DNA of 64,000 bases from Pelagibacterium lentulum (GTDB lineage Bacteria; Pseudomonadota; Alphaproteobacteria; Rhizobiales; Devosiaceae): assembly GCF_003992625.1 (NCBI RefSeq), contig NZ_RZMW01000042.1, forward strand, positions 55,341 through 119,340, written 5' to 3'. Positions within the stretch are counted from its first letter, which is position 1. Each line of letters begins with the position of its first letter. The position numbers and the translations under genes are program-made. Below the pieces are notes generated by a model. The model was not told the origin of the DNA, made no database searches, and saw only the letters and a list, made by a program, of their open reading frames with translations. This document shows positions 28,865 through 37,417 of the stretch, one piece after another.

Positions 28865-29582
28865 GTGTATTGGCCTCGTGAATGACAAATTGGGAAAGTG
28901 GACGGCGCTTGACGAGCACCGTTTCGACAAATGTTGCGACATCGCGCTCTGTATTGAGCGCGTACCAGCGTCCGGCGGGATAATGGGCGACCATCGGCCC
29001 CTTGTTGCAGGGGAACAGGCACCCTGTGGTTGCGACCAGTGTCTGGCGCATCACCCCTTGCCTTGAAAGCTCTGCGTTGAGCACATCGCGCAAAAGCCCC
29101 GCCCGGCGATAGGTGCAGCGCGGGCCAGTGCAAACCAGCAGATGATCGCGATACGGCGGAACATCGTCCCACCCCTTGCCGTCGATGCTGCCATTTTCAA
29201 CATCGACCGGTCTGGCATCATCGGCCCCGGCCAATGCCGAAGCGACAAGTGCCGAAAGCACCGTATCGTCACCGATCTGATCGTTGGCCAGCGACAGTTT
29301 GAGATCATCAATGCCTGCATCGCGTTGCCAGGCGCCAAGCGCGCCGGGCAACCATGCCATTAGGCTGTCGGAAAACGGCAGGCCCACCGGCTGTATGAGA
29401 ATGTCGCGCGCTTGATTGGCCACAAGCCGATCGAGCGCATCCATTGCACTCTGGCCCGCGCCCTCCATCCGCACGACTGCACTCGGCAACGCGCTTGCCC
29501 CGGAAAGTCCGGCTTGCAACTGCTTGAAACGTTTACCGCTGAGATACGGCTGGGAAACAAGAAAAAGGATTGCGTCAGGCAA
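28851..29582 (-). CDS. CbiX-like / [2Fe-2S] thioredoxin-like ferredoxin fusion
   Basis: 243 residues. Residues 1-90 resemble a CbiX/sirohydrochlorin-chelatase half-domain (DAILFLVSQPYLSGKRF, DILIQPVGLPFSDSLMAWL), but the catalytic His of the usual GHGS region is replaced, so chelation is doubtful. Residues 145-235 form a thioredoxin-like ferredoxin domain with four Cys: CTGPRC (151, 156) and GCLFPCNKGP (188, 192), suited to a [2Fe-2S] cluster. The start is TTG 29582 with AAGGGG at 7 nt, masked in a hairpin. First gene after the cobalamin riboswitch. Likely a B12-pathway redox or metal-handling protein; exact role unknown. Confidence 0.75.
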   Translation of the reverse strand: MPDAILFLVSQPYLSGKRFKQLQAGLSGASALPSAVVRMEGAGQSAMDALDRLVANQARDILIQPVGLPFSDSLMAWLPGALGAWQRDAGIDDLKLSLANDQIGDDTVLSALVASALAGADDARPVDVENGSIDGKGWDDVPPYRDHLLVCTGPRCTYRRAGLLRDVLNAELSRQGVMRQTLVATTGCLFPCNKGPMVAHYPAGRWYALNTERDVATFVETVLVKRRPLSQFVIHEANTHDYA

Positions 29583-29652
29583 ATACGATTCCCCTTCGCA
29601 CAAGCGAAGGCGAATCCGGCTCCCACCGCAACAGCAATGAGTAAATCGTCAT
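29575..29652 (-). CDS. Leader ORF (25 aa) between the cobalamin riboswitch and the first gene
   Basis: ATG at 29652 has a strong GGGGG Shine-Dalgarno 6 nt upstream. The peptide begins MTIYSLLLRW and its TGA (29577-29575) falls just inside the next gene, past that gene's TTG. A translating ribosome would pass through the hairpin at 29587-29616. It is in a different frame from the downstream protein and resembles nothing I know; a role in coupling is inference. Confidence 0.4.
   Translation of the reverse strand: MTIYSLLLRWEPDSPSLVRRGIVFA
29587..29616 (-). promoter_or_regulatory. Hairpin masking the Shine-Dalgarno of the first B12-operon gene
   Basis: Minus-strand RNA pairs GATTCGCCTTCGC with GCGAAGGGGAATC (12 of 13 pairs) over a UUGU loop. 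The 3' arm contains the AAGGGG that serves TTG 29582. There is no U-tract, so it acts on translation rather than as a terminator. Confidence 0.6.
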
Positions 29653-29696
29653 TTCGACCCCCTGCCGGCACACCTCGTCCGGCTTCATGGCTTTGC

Positions 29697-29895
29697 TTGC
29701 GGCAGGTCTCCTGGCTCGCGGCTCAATCATCGTACTGCCCCCTTCCCGGCCCTCTCGACCAGTGGGATATGACAGAACGACTTGCCGCTTACAGTTGCGA
29801 GGGCAGCCCCGGTTTTGGCCCCTTATGGGTAATCCGCACCGTGTTCCCTTTTCATCCGCGCTTTACTTGGCGGAACCGTCAGCCCGCATTCCTTA
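29697..29895 (-). promoter_or_regulatory. Cobalamin riboswitch
   Basis: Read on the minus strand the conserved blocks occur in order: GAAAAGGGAACACGGTGCGG (near 29855-29835), AACCGGGGCTGCCC then GCAACTGTAAGCGG (B12 box region, near 29812-29785), and the 3' GAGCCAGGAGACCTGCC (near 29718-29700). These are the hallmark elements of the AdoCbl aptamer. It points at the CbiX/ferredoxin-btuFCD operon about 45 nt downstream of its end. In this class B12 binding normally lowers expression. Confidence 0.95.
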
Positions 29896-29934
29896 GCCCA
29901 AGCAATTTATCCCCGCAAGGCATCTTCACCATTT

Positions 29935-29952
29935 GTTACGTTATTACATTAC
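29935..29952. promoter_or_regulatory. Zur-box-like inverted repeat
   Basis: GTTACGTTATTACATTAC matches a symmetric GTAATGTTATAACATTAC pattern of the Zur type at 15 of 18 positions. It lies about 40 bp upstream of the riboswitch, where the operon promoter is expected. The consensus is from memory; no regulator gene is nearby. Confidence 0.4.
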
Positions 29953-30038
29953 AGATTGCAATAGAGTTGCCCGATTGCTTGCGTGCGGCATTTGTTCCTG
30001 TTACGTTCTGAGCAAGATTTGCTGCATTGGAGAACACG

Positions 30039-30179
30039 ATGGAACTCAAGGGCAGGTGTCTAATCGACCATCTGCATTTGCAAACCCATAGCTTGGCATC
30101 CGGCAAAGCCTTTTATTGCGCCACCTTTGACGATCTCGGCATCGAATGGGCAGATGGCAGCAATTATGTCCTTGCATAA
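30039..30179 (+). pseudogene. Truncated VOC-family (glyoxalase/dioxygenase fold) gene
   Basis: 46-codon frame with GGAG 6 nt before ATG. IDHLHLQTHSLASGKAFYCA then DDLG matches the first beta-alpha unit of VOC proteins (DHV-L-V-DL--S--FY---L--LG), including the His metal-ligand position. The frame then stops at TAA (30177) after about one third of one VOC module; no further VOC sequence follows because the next gene begins at 30193. Probably a decayed remnant. Confidence 0.6.
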
Positions 30180-30192
30180 CTGCCACTTACCG

Positions 30193-30801
30193 ATGAGCGA
30201 TCACCTGCGATTCAGCGGCAAGAATTATATCGAGCAGCGCCAGGCGCTGGAAACGATCATACGCAAGCACAGCCTATTGATAAATGTGCTCACAATTTTG
30301 CGCGAAGTCGCACTTCCCGATCACCTGATCGGTTCAGGAGCCATCTATAATGCCGTCTGGAGTTATCTGACCGGAAAACCGTTGCTGACCGGCACCAAGG
30401 ACATCGATGTCATCTATTTCGATGCATCCGATATTTCCTATGATGCGGAGGACAAGATCATCCGGCTGCTGGCTGATCGCTTTGCCGGCCTGCCTGTGCC
30501 TGTGGAAATTCGCAACCAGGCGCGTGTGCATCTATGGTTCCCGGAACGGTTCGGCTTTGCCGTACCCCCGCTCAAATCGAGTGCTGAAGCGCTATTGCGC
30601 TACGCTTCCAAGACCCATGCCGTAGCCATGCGCCTCAATCCCGACGACAGTCTGCATATCGAGGCGCCCTTCGGACTTGATGATATGTTTTCGTTCCGAA
30701 TCACGCCCAACCTGGCCTGCGACAACAAAAAGACCCATTACGAAAAAGCCCAGCGTGCCAAACTCATCTGGCCTGAGATTGAGATCGTTGAATGGCCCTA
30801 A
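30193..30801 (+). CDS. Nucleotidyltransferase-fold protein (COG3575-like)
   Basis: 202 residues. A nucleotidyltransferase-type core is visible: LIGSGAIYNAVWSYLTG near 45, then the acidic TKDIDVIYFD with D-x-D near 69, and VEIRNQARVHLWFPERFG near 105 supplying a third carboxylate. The C-terminal part contains GLDDMFSFRITPN. The substrate is unknown. ATG 30193 has no good Shine-Dalgarno; ATG 30169 upstream is an alternative that overlaps the VOC remnant. It overlaps the convergent MOSC gene by 4 nt. Confidence 0.7.
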   Translation: MSDHLRFSGKNYIEQRQALETIIRKHSLLINVLTILREVALPDHLIGSGAIYNAVWSYLTGKPLLTGTKDIDVIYFDASDISYDAEDKIIRLLADRFAGLPVPVEIRNQARVHLWFPERFGFAVPPLKSSAEALLRYASKTHAVAMRLNPDDSLHIEAPFGLDDMFSFRITPNLACDNKKTHYEKAQRAKLIWPEIEIVEWP

Positions 30802-31343
30802 ACCCGCTCCAGTCGCATATGCGGTTTTGCGGGCAAGTGAACCACCACAGCATCATCTGCGTGAATTTCGCCGCTCTTGAGGACAACGCCCATGATCCCG
30901 GTGCGCAAAAGCGGCGTGTCGTCCGCGCGCTTGCCGACCATCAGTTTCAAAAGCCCGGCCCTGTAATTTTCGATCTGGCTGCAAGGGTTGCGCAAGCCGG
31001 TAACTTCAATCACCGCATCGGGCCCCACTTGCAGCAGCGTTCCCTTGGGAAGCCCAATCAGATCAAGCCCTCTGGTTGTGATGTTTTCCCCCAGCGCGCC
31101 GGGCGCCACATCAAAACCCTCGGCATTAACTTCATCAAGCAATTCGGCGGCAATCAGGTGAACCTGCCGCAAATTGGGTTGGGTCGGATCGGCCTTGACC
31201 CGGCTACGGTGCTTAACCGTCACCCCCATATGAGCGTCGCCCGTAACGCCAAGCCCCTCGACAACCTCGATACGATCGACGCTGCCTTTGGAAAAACCGT
31301 GAACCGGGTTGCGATGCACGGCGAGAACCCGGCCCTCTTTCAT
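30798..31343 (-). CDS. MOSC domain protein
   Basis: 181 residues comprising one MOSC (molybdenum cofactor sulfurase C-terminal) domain: GVTGDAHMG near 33, NLRQVHLIAAELLDE near 57, GALGENITTRGLDL near 80, and TGLRNPCSQIENY near 115 with the conserved Cys. Members bind Mo cofactor and act on sulfur transfer or N-hydroxylated compounds. Its ATG overlaps the zapA stop by 4 nt. Confidence 0.88.
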   Translation of the reverse strand: MKEGRVLAVHRNPVHGFSKGSVDRIEVVEGLGVTGDAHMGVTVKHRSRVKADPTQPNLRQVHLIAAELLDEVNAEGFDVAPGALGENITTRGLDLIGLPKGTLLQVGPDAVIEVTGLRNPCSQIENYRAGLLKLMVGKRADDTPLLRTGIMGVVLKSGEIHADDAVVVHLPAKPHMRLERV

Positions 31344-31717
31344 CCCCGGCTTTCCTGACCGGCGGCGTCGATCGCGGTGGAGATGGTTTCGATCCGCCGG
31401 GCAACATCGCCGAGTTTGGCAGCAAATTTGGCTTCCATCGATTCCGCTTCCGCGGCCACCTCGTTACCGGCCTTTGTAACCGCAGCAAGTTCGTCCTTCA
31501 GCTCGATCAGCTTGCGTTCAGCCTCGACAAGTTCATCGACAACGGCAATTCCGGCCATCACCGTCAACCGGTTGTCCCCGATCTCGCCAAACGTATCCTT
31601 ATACTCATCGATATAGCGATTGAACCGCGCCGCCAGCCCGGAAAGATGGGTCTCCTGCCCATCCTCGCAGGCCATGCGAAATTTTCGCCCATTGATTTCG
31701 ACGCTGACTTCCGCCAC
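31340..31717 (-). CDS. zapA: Cell division protein ZapA
   Basis: 125 residues; FtsZ-ring associated. ZapA core VSVEINGRKFRMACEDGQE at the N-terminus followed by an LAARFN helix and a coiled coil (about 55-115). The GTG start at 31717 has AAGGAGG 6 nt upstream. It lies 11 nt after the DUF4164 gene and the two are conserved neighbours in Rhizobiales. Confidence 0.9.
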   Translation of the reverse strand: MAEVSVEINGRKFRMACEDGQETHLSGLAARFNRYIDEYKDTFGEIGDNRLTVMAGIAVVDELVEAERKLIELKDELAAVTKAGNEVAAEAESMEAKFAAKLGDVARRIETISTAIDAAGQESRG

Positions 31718-31728
31718 ATCCGCCTCCT

Positions 31729-32016
31729 TTAATTTGGCGCTTCGATCACGGAGCGAACACTGTCCATGGCCTCTACGATTTGTTGGGAAACCTCGGCACT
31801 CGCCTTATCGAGTGCATCTGCGCGCATGCGCGTCTTGTCCAGTTCAGTGGCCAGTTGCGCGCGATCGCCCGCCAACCGTTGATTCTCAATTTCAAGCTGG
31901 GCAACCGTGCGCATTCGCGCCGAAAGGCCACGTACACTGCCATCGAGCCTTTCCATGGCCTTGTCCAGCCGGGCAACGGCAGCGGCGAAACTGGCTTCCT
32001 GAGAATCGGACGTCAC
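31729..32016 (-). CDS. DUF4164 coiled-coil protein
   Basis: 95 residues, almost entirely heptad coiled coil (AVARLDKAMERLDGSVRGLS...LEIENQRLAGDRAQLATELD), with no membrane segment. It starts at GTG 32016 with AGGGTG 8 nt upstream. Always next to zapA in relatives, so a ZapB-like division role is an attractive inference. Confidence 0.85.
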   Translation of the reverse strand: MTSDSQEASFAAAVARLDKAMERLDGSVRGLSARMRTVAQLEIENQRLAGDRAQLATELDKTRMRADALDKASAEVSQQIVEAMDSVRSVIEAPN

Positions 32017-32129
32017 TTTGCAATCACCCTTCGAATCCCGATTGAAAATCTTATAGCAACATAACCTTATTCATGGCGAAAATGGCAAGTAGGCGGCACA
32101 AACAACAATATCCCCACGTCCCGCCGTCA

Positions 32130-32157
32130 TTGACTCACCAAAAGGGTCTGTTATGTG
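32130..32157 (+). promoter_or_regulatory. Candidate tkt promoter
   Basis: TTGACT (32130-32135), a 16-nt spacer, and TATGTG (32152-32157), about 75 nt before the tkt start. A moderate match only. Confidence 0.35.
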
Positions 32158-32236
32158 TCTGGCCAGCGCAGCCGAGCCACGGCAGGCAGCAAGCGCTATC
32201 GGACGTCTACTCTCAAAGTCGAACCCTGGGAATGCT

Positions 32237-34216
32237 ATGACAGACAGAGCAAAACACGATGCCATGGCTAACGCCATTCGCGCCCTCTCCATGGATGCTG
32301 TTCAGGCCGCCAATTCGGGGCACCCCGGCTTGCCTATGGGCGGCGCCGACATCGCCACGGTTCTGTTTTCCAAGTTCCTGAAATTCGATCCCAAGGCCCC
32401 CAACTGGCCGGATCGGGATCGGTTCGTCCTCTCGGCCGGGCACGGCTCAATGCTGCTTTATTCCTTGCTCTATCTCCTCGGCTACGAAGATATGACGCTC
32501 GAGGACATCAAGAATTTCCGCCAGCTTGGCTACAAAACCGCAGGCCATCCAGAATTTGGCCACGCCGATGGCATCGAAACGACCACCGGCCCACTTGGTC
32601 AGGGCATTGCCAACGCGGTCGGCATGGCCATCGCCGAAGCCAAGCTGGAAGCTGAATTCGGCGCCGATCTGGTCGATCACTTCACCTATGCCTATGCTGG
32701 TGACGGATGCCTTATGGAAGGCATATCCCAGGAAGCAATTTCGCTGGCGGGCCACCTCAAACTCAAGAAACTCATCGTTTTCTGGGACAATAACGACATC
32801 ACCATCGACGGCAAGGTCGGCCTCGCCGATTCCACCGATCAGCTTGCCCGCTTTGCAGCTTCGGGCTGGGCAACGCTGGAAATCGACGGGCACAATCCCG
32901 AAGAGATCGAAAAAGCCATCGTAACGGCACAGAAGTCCGACCGCCCGACCTTTATTTCCGCCAAGACCACTATCGGCTTCGGTTCGCCGAACAAGGCCGG
33001 CACCAACAAGGCGCACGGCTCCCCTCTTGGCGACGATGAAATCGCCCTGGCCCGCAAGGAACTGGGTTGGCCCCACGAGGCCTTCGTCGTACCCGACGAC
33101 GTTATGGACGCATGGCGCCTTGCGGGAAATCGCGGCACCAACGCGCGCAGCCAGTGGAACGAGCGTCTTGCTGCAAAAGACAGCGAAATCCGTTCCGAGT
33201 TTGAACGCCGGATGCGTGGCAATCTTCCACTCGGCCTAAAGCCGGCCATGGAAGACTATAAAAAGAAGCTCGCCGAGGAAAAACCGAAGCTTGCAACCCG
33301 CGCGTCCTCCCAGAACGCTCTGGAAGTCATCAACGGCGTTGTTCCCGAGACGCTGGGCGGTTCGGCCGATCTGACCGGCTCGAACAACACCAAGACGTCC
33401 CAGACCAAACCCATGTCGGCGGACGACTATACTGGCCGCTATGTGCATTATGGTATCCGCGAGCACGGCATGGTCGCAGCCATGAACGGCATTGCGCTTC
33501 ACGGCGGTCTGTATCCTTACGGCGGCACGTTCATGTGCTTTACCGACTATTGCCGCCCCTCGATCCGGCTTGCGGCCCTGATGGGCATCCGGGTTGGTCT
33601 CGTGATGACCCACGATTCCATCGGTCTTGGCGAAGATGGTCCGACGCACCAGCCGGTCGAGCATCTCGCTGCCATGCGCGCCATCCCCAACCTTCTGGTC
33701 ATGCGCCCGGCCGACGCCATGGAAGCGGCCGAATGTTGGGAGATCGCTCTGCAGACTGAAAAAAGCCCGTCTTTGCTGGCGCTTTCGCGCCAGAACCTGC
33801 CTGCGGTCCGCACCGAATATTCCAAGGAAAACCTCTGTGCCCGCGGCGCCTATACCGTTTGGGGCGATAAGGATGCAGAAGTTGTCTTCTTTGCCACCGG
33901 CTCGGAAGTCCAGATAGCGCTCGATGCTGCAAAGCAGATGACCAACGAAGGCACTTTGGCCCGCGTTGTTTCGGTACCCTCGTTCGAGCTTTTCGCTGCC
34001 CAGTCCGATGACTACAAGCGTTCGATTTTCGGTTCTGCCAAAGCCCGTGTAGCGATCGAGGCCGGCATCGAAATGGGCTGGCACCGGTTCCTGGGTGACA
34101 AGGGCCGGTTTATCGGCATGTCGAGCTTCGGTGCCTCTGGCCCGATCGAGGCGCTTTATGATCATTTTGGCATTACCGCCAAGGCTGCCATCGAAGCTGC
34201 TAAGGCACAGCTTTAG
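32237..34216 (+). CDS. tkt: Transketolase
   Basis: Thiamine-diphosphate enzyme moving two-carbon units between sugar phosphates (pentose phosphate pathway, Calvin-type reactions). 659 residues: [21 protein letters not shown] near 22, the ThDP motif [13 protein letters not shown]...NDITIDG at about 155-190, and [19 protein letters not shown] near 410. ATG 32237 gives the family start. The first gene of tkt-gap-pgk on the plus strand. Confidence 0.97.
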   Translation: MTDRAKHDAMANAIRALSMDAVQAANSGHPGLPMGGADIATVLFSKFLKFDPKAPNWPDRDRFVLSAGHGSMLLYSLLYLLGYEDMTLEDIKNFRQLGYKTAGHPEFGHADGIETTTGPLGQGIANAVGMAIAEAKLEAEFGADLVDHFTYAYAGDGCLMEGISQEAISLAGHLKLKKLIVFWDNNDITIDGKVGLADSTDQLARFAASGWATLEIDGHNPEEIEKAIVTAQKSDRPTFISAKTTIGFGSPNKAGTNKAHGSPLGDDEIALARKELGWPHEAFVVPDDVMDAWRLAGNRGTNARSQWNERLAAKDSEIRSEFERRMRGNLPLGLKPAMEDYKKKLAEEKPKLATRASSQNALEVINGVVPETLGGSADLTGSNNTKTSQTKPMSADDYTGRYVHYGIREHGMVAAMNGIALHGGLYPYGGTFMCFTDYCRPSIRLAALMGIRVGLVMTHDSIGLGEDGPTHQPVEHLAAMRAIPNLLVMRPADAMEAAECWEIALQTEKSPSLLALSRQNLPAVRTEYSKENLCARGAYTVWGDKDAEVVFFATGSEVQIALDAAKQMTNEGTLARVVSVPSFELFAAQSDDYKRSIFGSAKARVAIEAGIEMGWHRFLGDKGRFIGMSSFGASGPIEALYDHFGITAKAAIEAAKAQL

Positions 34217-34228
34217 AAACCTGTCAGG

Positions 34229-34253
34229 GGCGCAAAAGTTGCGCCGTTTCTTT
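34229..34253 (+). terminator. Terminator or attenuator between tkt and gap
   Basis: GGCGCAA-AAG-TTGCGCC followed by GTTTCTTTG, 13 nt after the tkt stop. The tail is only moderately U-rich, so partial readthrough into gap is likely. Confidence 0.65.
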
Positions 34254-34288
34254 GTTCAAGGCTTTCATACTCAAGGAGTGACCACCCG

Positions 34289-35299
34289 ATGACCGTCCGC
34301 GTTGCGATCAATGGTTTTGGCCGTATTGGCCGTAATGTTTTGCGTGCCATAGTTGAGTCGGGCCGCACCGATATTGAGGTTGTTGCCATCAACGATCTCG
34401 GCCCGGTCGAAACCAATGCGCATCTGATCCGTTATGACAGCGTGCATGGCAAATTCCCCGGCACGGTAACCGTTTCCGGCGACACGATCGACGTTGGCCG
34501 CGGTCCCATAAAGGTTACAGCAGTCCGCAACCCTGCCGAGTTGCCTCATGGCGAAATGGGTGTCGACATCGTTCTCGAATGCACCGGCATTTTCACCGCC
34601 AAGGACAAGGCTTCGGCCCATATCGAAGCTGGCGCCAAAAAGGTCATCGTTTCGGCTCCTGCCGATGGCGCGGACATGACAGTTGTTTATGGCGTCAATC
34701 ACGACAAGCTTTCCTCTGAACATACCGTGATTTCCAACGCGTCCTGCACCACCAACTGCCTTGCGCCAGTCGCCTATGTGCTCAACAAGGCCGTTGGCAT
34801 CGAAAAGGGCTTCATGACCACCATCCACTCCTATACCGGTGATCAGCCCACGCTCGATACCATGCACAAGGACCTCTACCGCGGCCGCGCCGCCGCGCTG
34901 TCGATGATTCCGACCTCGACCGGTGCCGCCAAGGCCGTTGGCCTCGTGCTGCCCGAACTCAATGGCAAGCTGGATGGCACCGCCATCCGCGTACCGACGC
35001 CGAACGTGTCGGTTGTCGATTTCAAGTTCATCGCCAAGAAGACCACTTCGGTTGCCGAGATCAACGAAGCCATCAAGGAAGCTGCCCAAGGCAATGCTCT
35101 GCGCGGGATCCTGGGCTATACCGACGAGAAACTCGTCTCGACCGACTTCAATCACGATCCCCATTCCTCGGTCTTCCACATGGACCAGACCAAGGTCATG
35201 GAAGGAACGTTCGTACGCATTCTTTCCTGGTACGACAACGAATGGGGCTTCTCCAACCGCATGAGCGATACCGCCGTCGCATTTGCCAAGACGCTTTGA
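34289..35299 (+). CDS. gap: Glyceraldehyde-3-phosphate dehydrogenase (type I)
   Basis: 336 residues, full length. NAD-binding [14 protein letters not shown] and VVAINDLG (Asp suits NAD) at the N-terminus; the catalytic Cys in [12 protein letters not shown] near 153 and His in the HSYTGDQP segment near 180; [11 protein letters not shown] at the end. AAGGAG precedes the ATG. Catalyses the oxidative step between glyceraldehyde-3-P and 1,3-bisphosphoglycerate. Confidence 0.97.
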   Translation: MTVRVAINGFGRIGRNVLRAIVESGRTDIEVVAINDLGPVETNAHLIRYDSVHGKFPGTVTVSGDTIDVGRGPIKVTAVRNPAELPHGEMGVDIVLECTGIFTAKDKASAHIEAGAKKVIVSAPADGADMTVVYGVNHDKLSSEHTVISNASCTTNCLAPVAYVLNKAVGIEKGFMTTIHSYTGDQPTLDTMHKDLYRGRAAALSMIPTSTGAAKAVGLVLPELNGKLDGTAIRVPTPNVSVVDFKFIAKKTTSVAEINEAIKEAAQGNALRGILGYTDEKLVSTDFNHDPHSSVFHMDQTKVMEGTFVRILSWYDNEWGFSNRMSDTAVAFAKTL

Positions 35300-35321
35300 G
35301 CTAGGGCGGCCAAAAAGTTGT

Positions 35322-35346
35322 AAGGCGCTCTTCGGAGCGCCTTTTT
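35322..35346 (+). terminator. Rho-independent terminator after gap
   Basis: AAGGCGCTC-TTCG-GAGCGCCTT then TTT, a 9-bp stem 23 nt past the gap stop. Confidence 0.9.
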
Positions 35347-35440
35347 CATGCCGATTGCGGCATCATCTTGCCAAGTAGCGCGCCTTCCGCCACTGTTGGG
35401 CACGAAGGATCATGCCAAAACCAATTCGCGAGTAAAAACA

Positions 35441-36643
35441 ATGACCGCTGCCTTCAAGACCCTCGATGATTTTGAACTGGATGGTAAGCGCGTATTGCTG
35501 CGCGTCGATCTCAATGTGCCGGTTGCAAACGGCAAAGTCACCGATGCGACGCGGATCGAGCGTGTTGCTCACACCATCAAGGAAATCGCCAACAAAGGCG
35601 GCTTGCCGATCCTTCTTGCCCATTTCGGGCGCCCCAAAGGCAAGGTCAACAAGGACATGTCCCTGCAGGTCGTTGTCCCCGCACTCGAAACGATCGCGGG
35701 AAAGCCGGTCAGCTTCGCAGATACCGACTGGAACGATCTCACGGCCGCAAAGGCAGTTATCGAAGCGGCGGAACAAGGCAGCGTCGTCCTTCTGGAAAAC
35801 ACCCGGTTTCATCCCGGCGAAGAAACCAATGACGCCGATCTGGTGGCGCGCATGGCGTCTCTGGGCGATATCTACATAAACGATGCTTTTTCTGCTGCGC
35901 ACCGTGCCCATGCCTCAACAACCGGCATAGCACAAGTCCTGCCCTCCGGCGCCGGTCGCGCCATGGCGGCCGAACTCAAGGCGCTTGAAGCGGGTCTGGG
36001 CAACCCCAAGAAACCCGTCATTGCCATTGTGGGTGGCGCCAAGGTGTCCACAAAGATCGATCTGCTCGAGAATCTTATAGAAAAGGTTGAAGCGCTGGTG
36101 ATCGGAGGCGGCATGGCCAATACCTTCATCTATGCACTTGGCTACGACGTCGGCAAATCATTATGCGAACGCGACCTGAAAGAAACCGCCCTCCGGATCA
36201 TGGATAAGGCCGAAGACGCACGCTGCGCGATCATACTGCCGATCGATGGCGTCGTTGCCTGGCACTTTGAGGCCAATACACCTTTCCGCACCTATGGTCT
36301 CGATGCCATCGACAAGGACGGCATGGTGCTCGATGCCGGACCGCAATCGGTGGAAAAGATCAAGACTGCTATCAACGAAGCGAAAACCATCATCTGGAAC
36401 GGACCGCTTGGCGCTTTTGAAATCGCTCCCTTCGACAAGGCCACCGTCGAAGTGGCCAAATATGCTGCCGAACGCACCCATAAGGGATTGCTGACCTCTG
36501 TTGCCGGAGGCGGCGATACGGTGGCAGCGCTGGCCCATGCCGGGGTCAAGGATGAATTCACCTATGTCTCAACCGCTGGCGGCGCGTTTCTGGAATGGAT
36601 GGAAGGCAAGCCCTTGCCCGGTGTCGAAGCGCTGACCCGATAG
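35441..36643 (+). CDS. pgk: Phosphoglycerate kinase
   Basis: 400 residues, the usual size. [19 protein letters not shown] near 18, [11 protein letters not shown] near 60, [12 protein letters not shown] near 110, [11 protein letters not shown]-type segment near 200 and the nucleotide loop [13 protein letters not shown] near 375. ATG 35441 gives the family start. It follows gap after the terminator and so may have its own promoter. Confidence 0.97.
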   Translation: MTAAFKTLDDFELDGKRVLLRVDLNVPVANGKVTDATRIERVAHTIKEIANKGGLPILLAHFGRPKGKVNKDMSLQVVVPALETIAGKPVSFADTDWNDLTAAKAVIEAAEQGSVVLLENTRFHPGEETNDADLVARMASLGDIYINDAFSAAHRAHASTTGIAQVLPSGAGRAMAAELKALEAGLGNPKKPVIAIVGGAKVSTKIDLLENLIEKVEALVIGGGMANTFIYALGYDVGKSLCERDLKETALRIMDKAEDARCAIILPIDGVVAWHFEANTPFRTYGLDAIDKDGMVLDAGPQSVEKIKTAINEAKTIIWNGPLGAFEIAPFDKATVEVAKYAAERTHKGLLTSVAGGGDTVAALAHAGVKDEFTYVSTAGGAFLEWMEGKPLPGVEALTR

Positions 36644-36652
36644 GGTCGTCAT

Positions 36653-37291
36653 ATGGGGTTTGAAATGCGCCGATCGGCCCGCCAGCTCTTGGCAGTTTCG
36701 ATTGTCCTGGTTCACATGCAGGCGAGCCAGGCACAGGAACCGGCCGAAAGCGCTTACGTGTGCCCGGCCGGTGACATAACCTACGCGTTCCCAGCACCAT
36801 CCGATGGAACCGTCGAACTCGAAATCGCCATAGCCGAAACGGTCGACCCGGCTCTGGCGGGCCGCTTTTCTCTTGAGCAAGCCGAACGGCGGGGCATCCT
36901 CACCCTTTATACCAATGGTGACTATTCCGTCATTGCCCGCGGTTCGTCCTATTCGGTGCAGGAAGGCGATTACGATCCCTTCCCCTGTCAGCTCCAATTG
37001 GCGCAATCGGTCGCCGGCCCGCTGCCATCGGAACCCGATACCAATGCATTGGCGGCCTTGCCGGCCCAGTCTTGGGGAGGCAATGTCCGCTCGGGACCGG
37101 GCACGAATTTTTCGATTTTGACCAGCCTGGCCCAGGGCACTCCGATCACCCTGATCGAAAACACCGGCATCGATTACAACGGTTATCCCTGGTTCGAGAT
37201 CGCCCATCCCAATGGCACCGGCTTTCACTGGGGCGGCATCATCTGTGGTACCGGCGAGTCAATCCCCGGCACATTTGAAACCTGCAATTGA
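36653..37291 (+). CDS. Secreted SH3-domain protein
   Basis: 212 residues. An N-terminal signal peptide (LLAVSIVLVHMQASQAQ), a 90-residue middle of unknown fold with two Cys, then a bacterial SH3 domain at about 140-205 (WGGNVRSGPGTNFSILTSLAQGT, WFEIAHPNGTGFHWGGIIC) of the kind that binds peptidoglycan. ATG 36653 or 36665 are both plausible. It starts 9 nt after pgk, probably in the same transcript, yet has no obvious metabolic link. Confidence 0.8.
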   Translation: MGFEMRRSARQLLAVSIVLVHMQASQAQEPAESAYVCPAGDITYAFPAPSDGTVELEIAIAETVDPALAGRFSLEQAERRGILTLYTNGDYSVIARGSSYSVQEGDYDPFPCQLQLAQSVAGPLPSEPDTNALAALPAQSWGGNVRSGPGTNFSILTSLAQGTPITLIENTGIDYNGYPWFEIAHPNGTGFHWGGIICGTGESIPGTFETCN

Positions 37292-37417
37292 AATGCCGGG
37301 TAACAGGCCGATTGAACCATAAACCTTTCGTCTGATACCCGAACGTCTAATCGCCTTTGCGCCGGAAATTTGCTTGTGTGAGCCTAGCCAATTCCAGTTC
37401 ACGGGGTCGATTTTCCT

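Noticed and set aside
29652-29652. ATG 29652 as the true start of the CbiX/ferredoxin gene
   Set aside because: It is in a different frame and its reading frame stops at 29575; a frameshift would be needed.
29412-30011. A plus-strand frame across the B12 riboswitch
   Set aside because: It reads the complement of the riboswitch and of the fusion gene; the RNA signal is clear on the minus strand.
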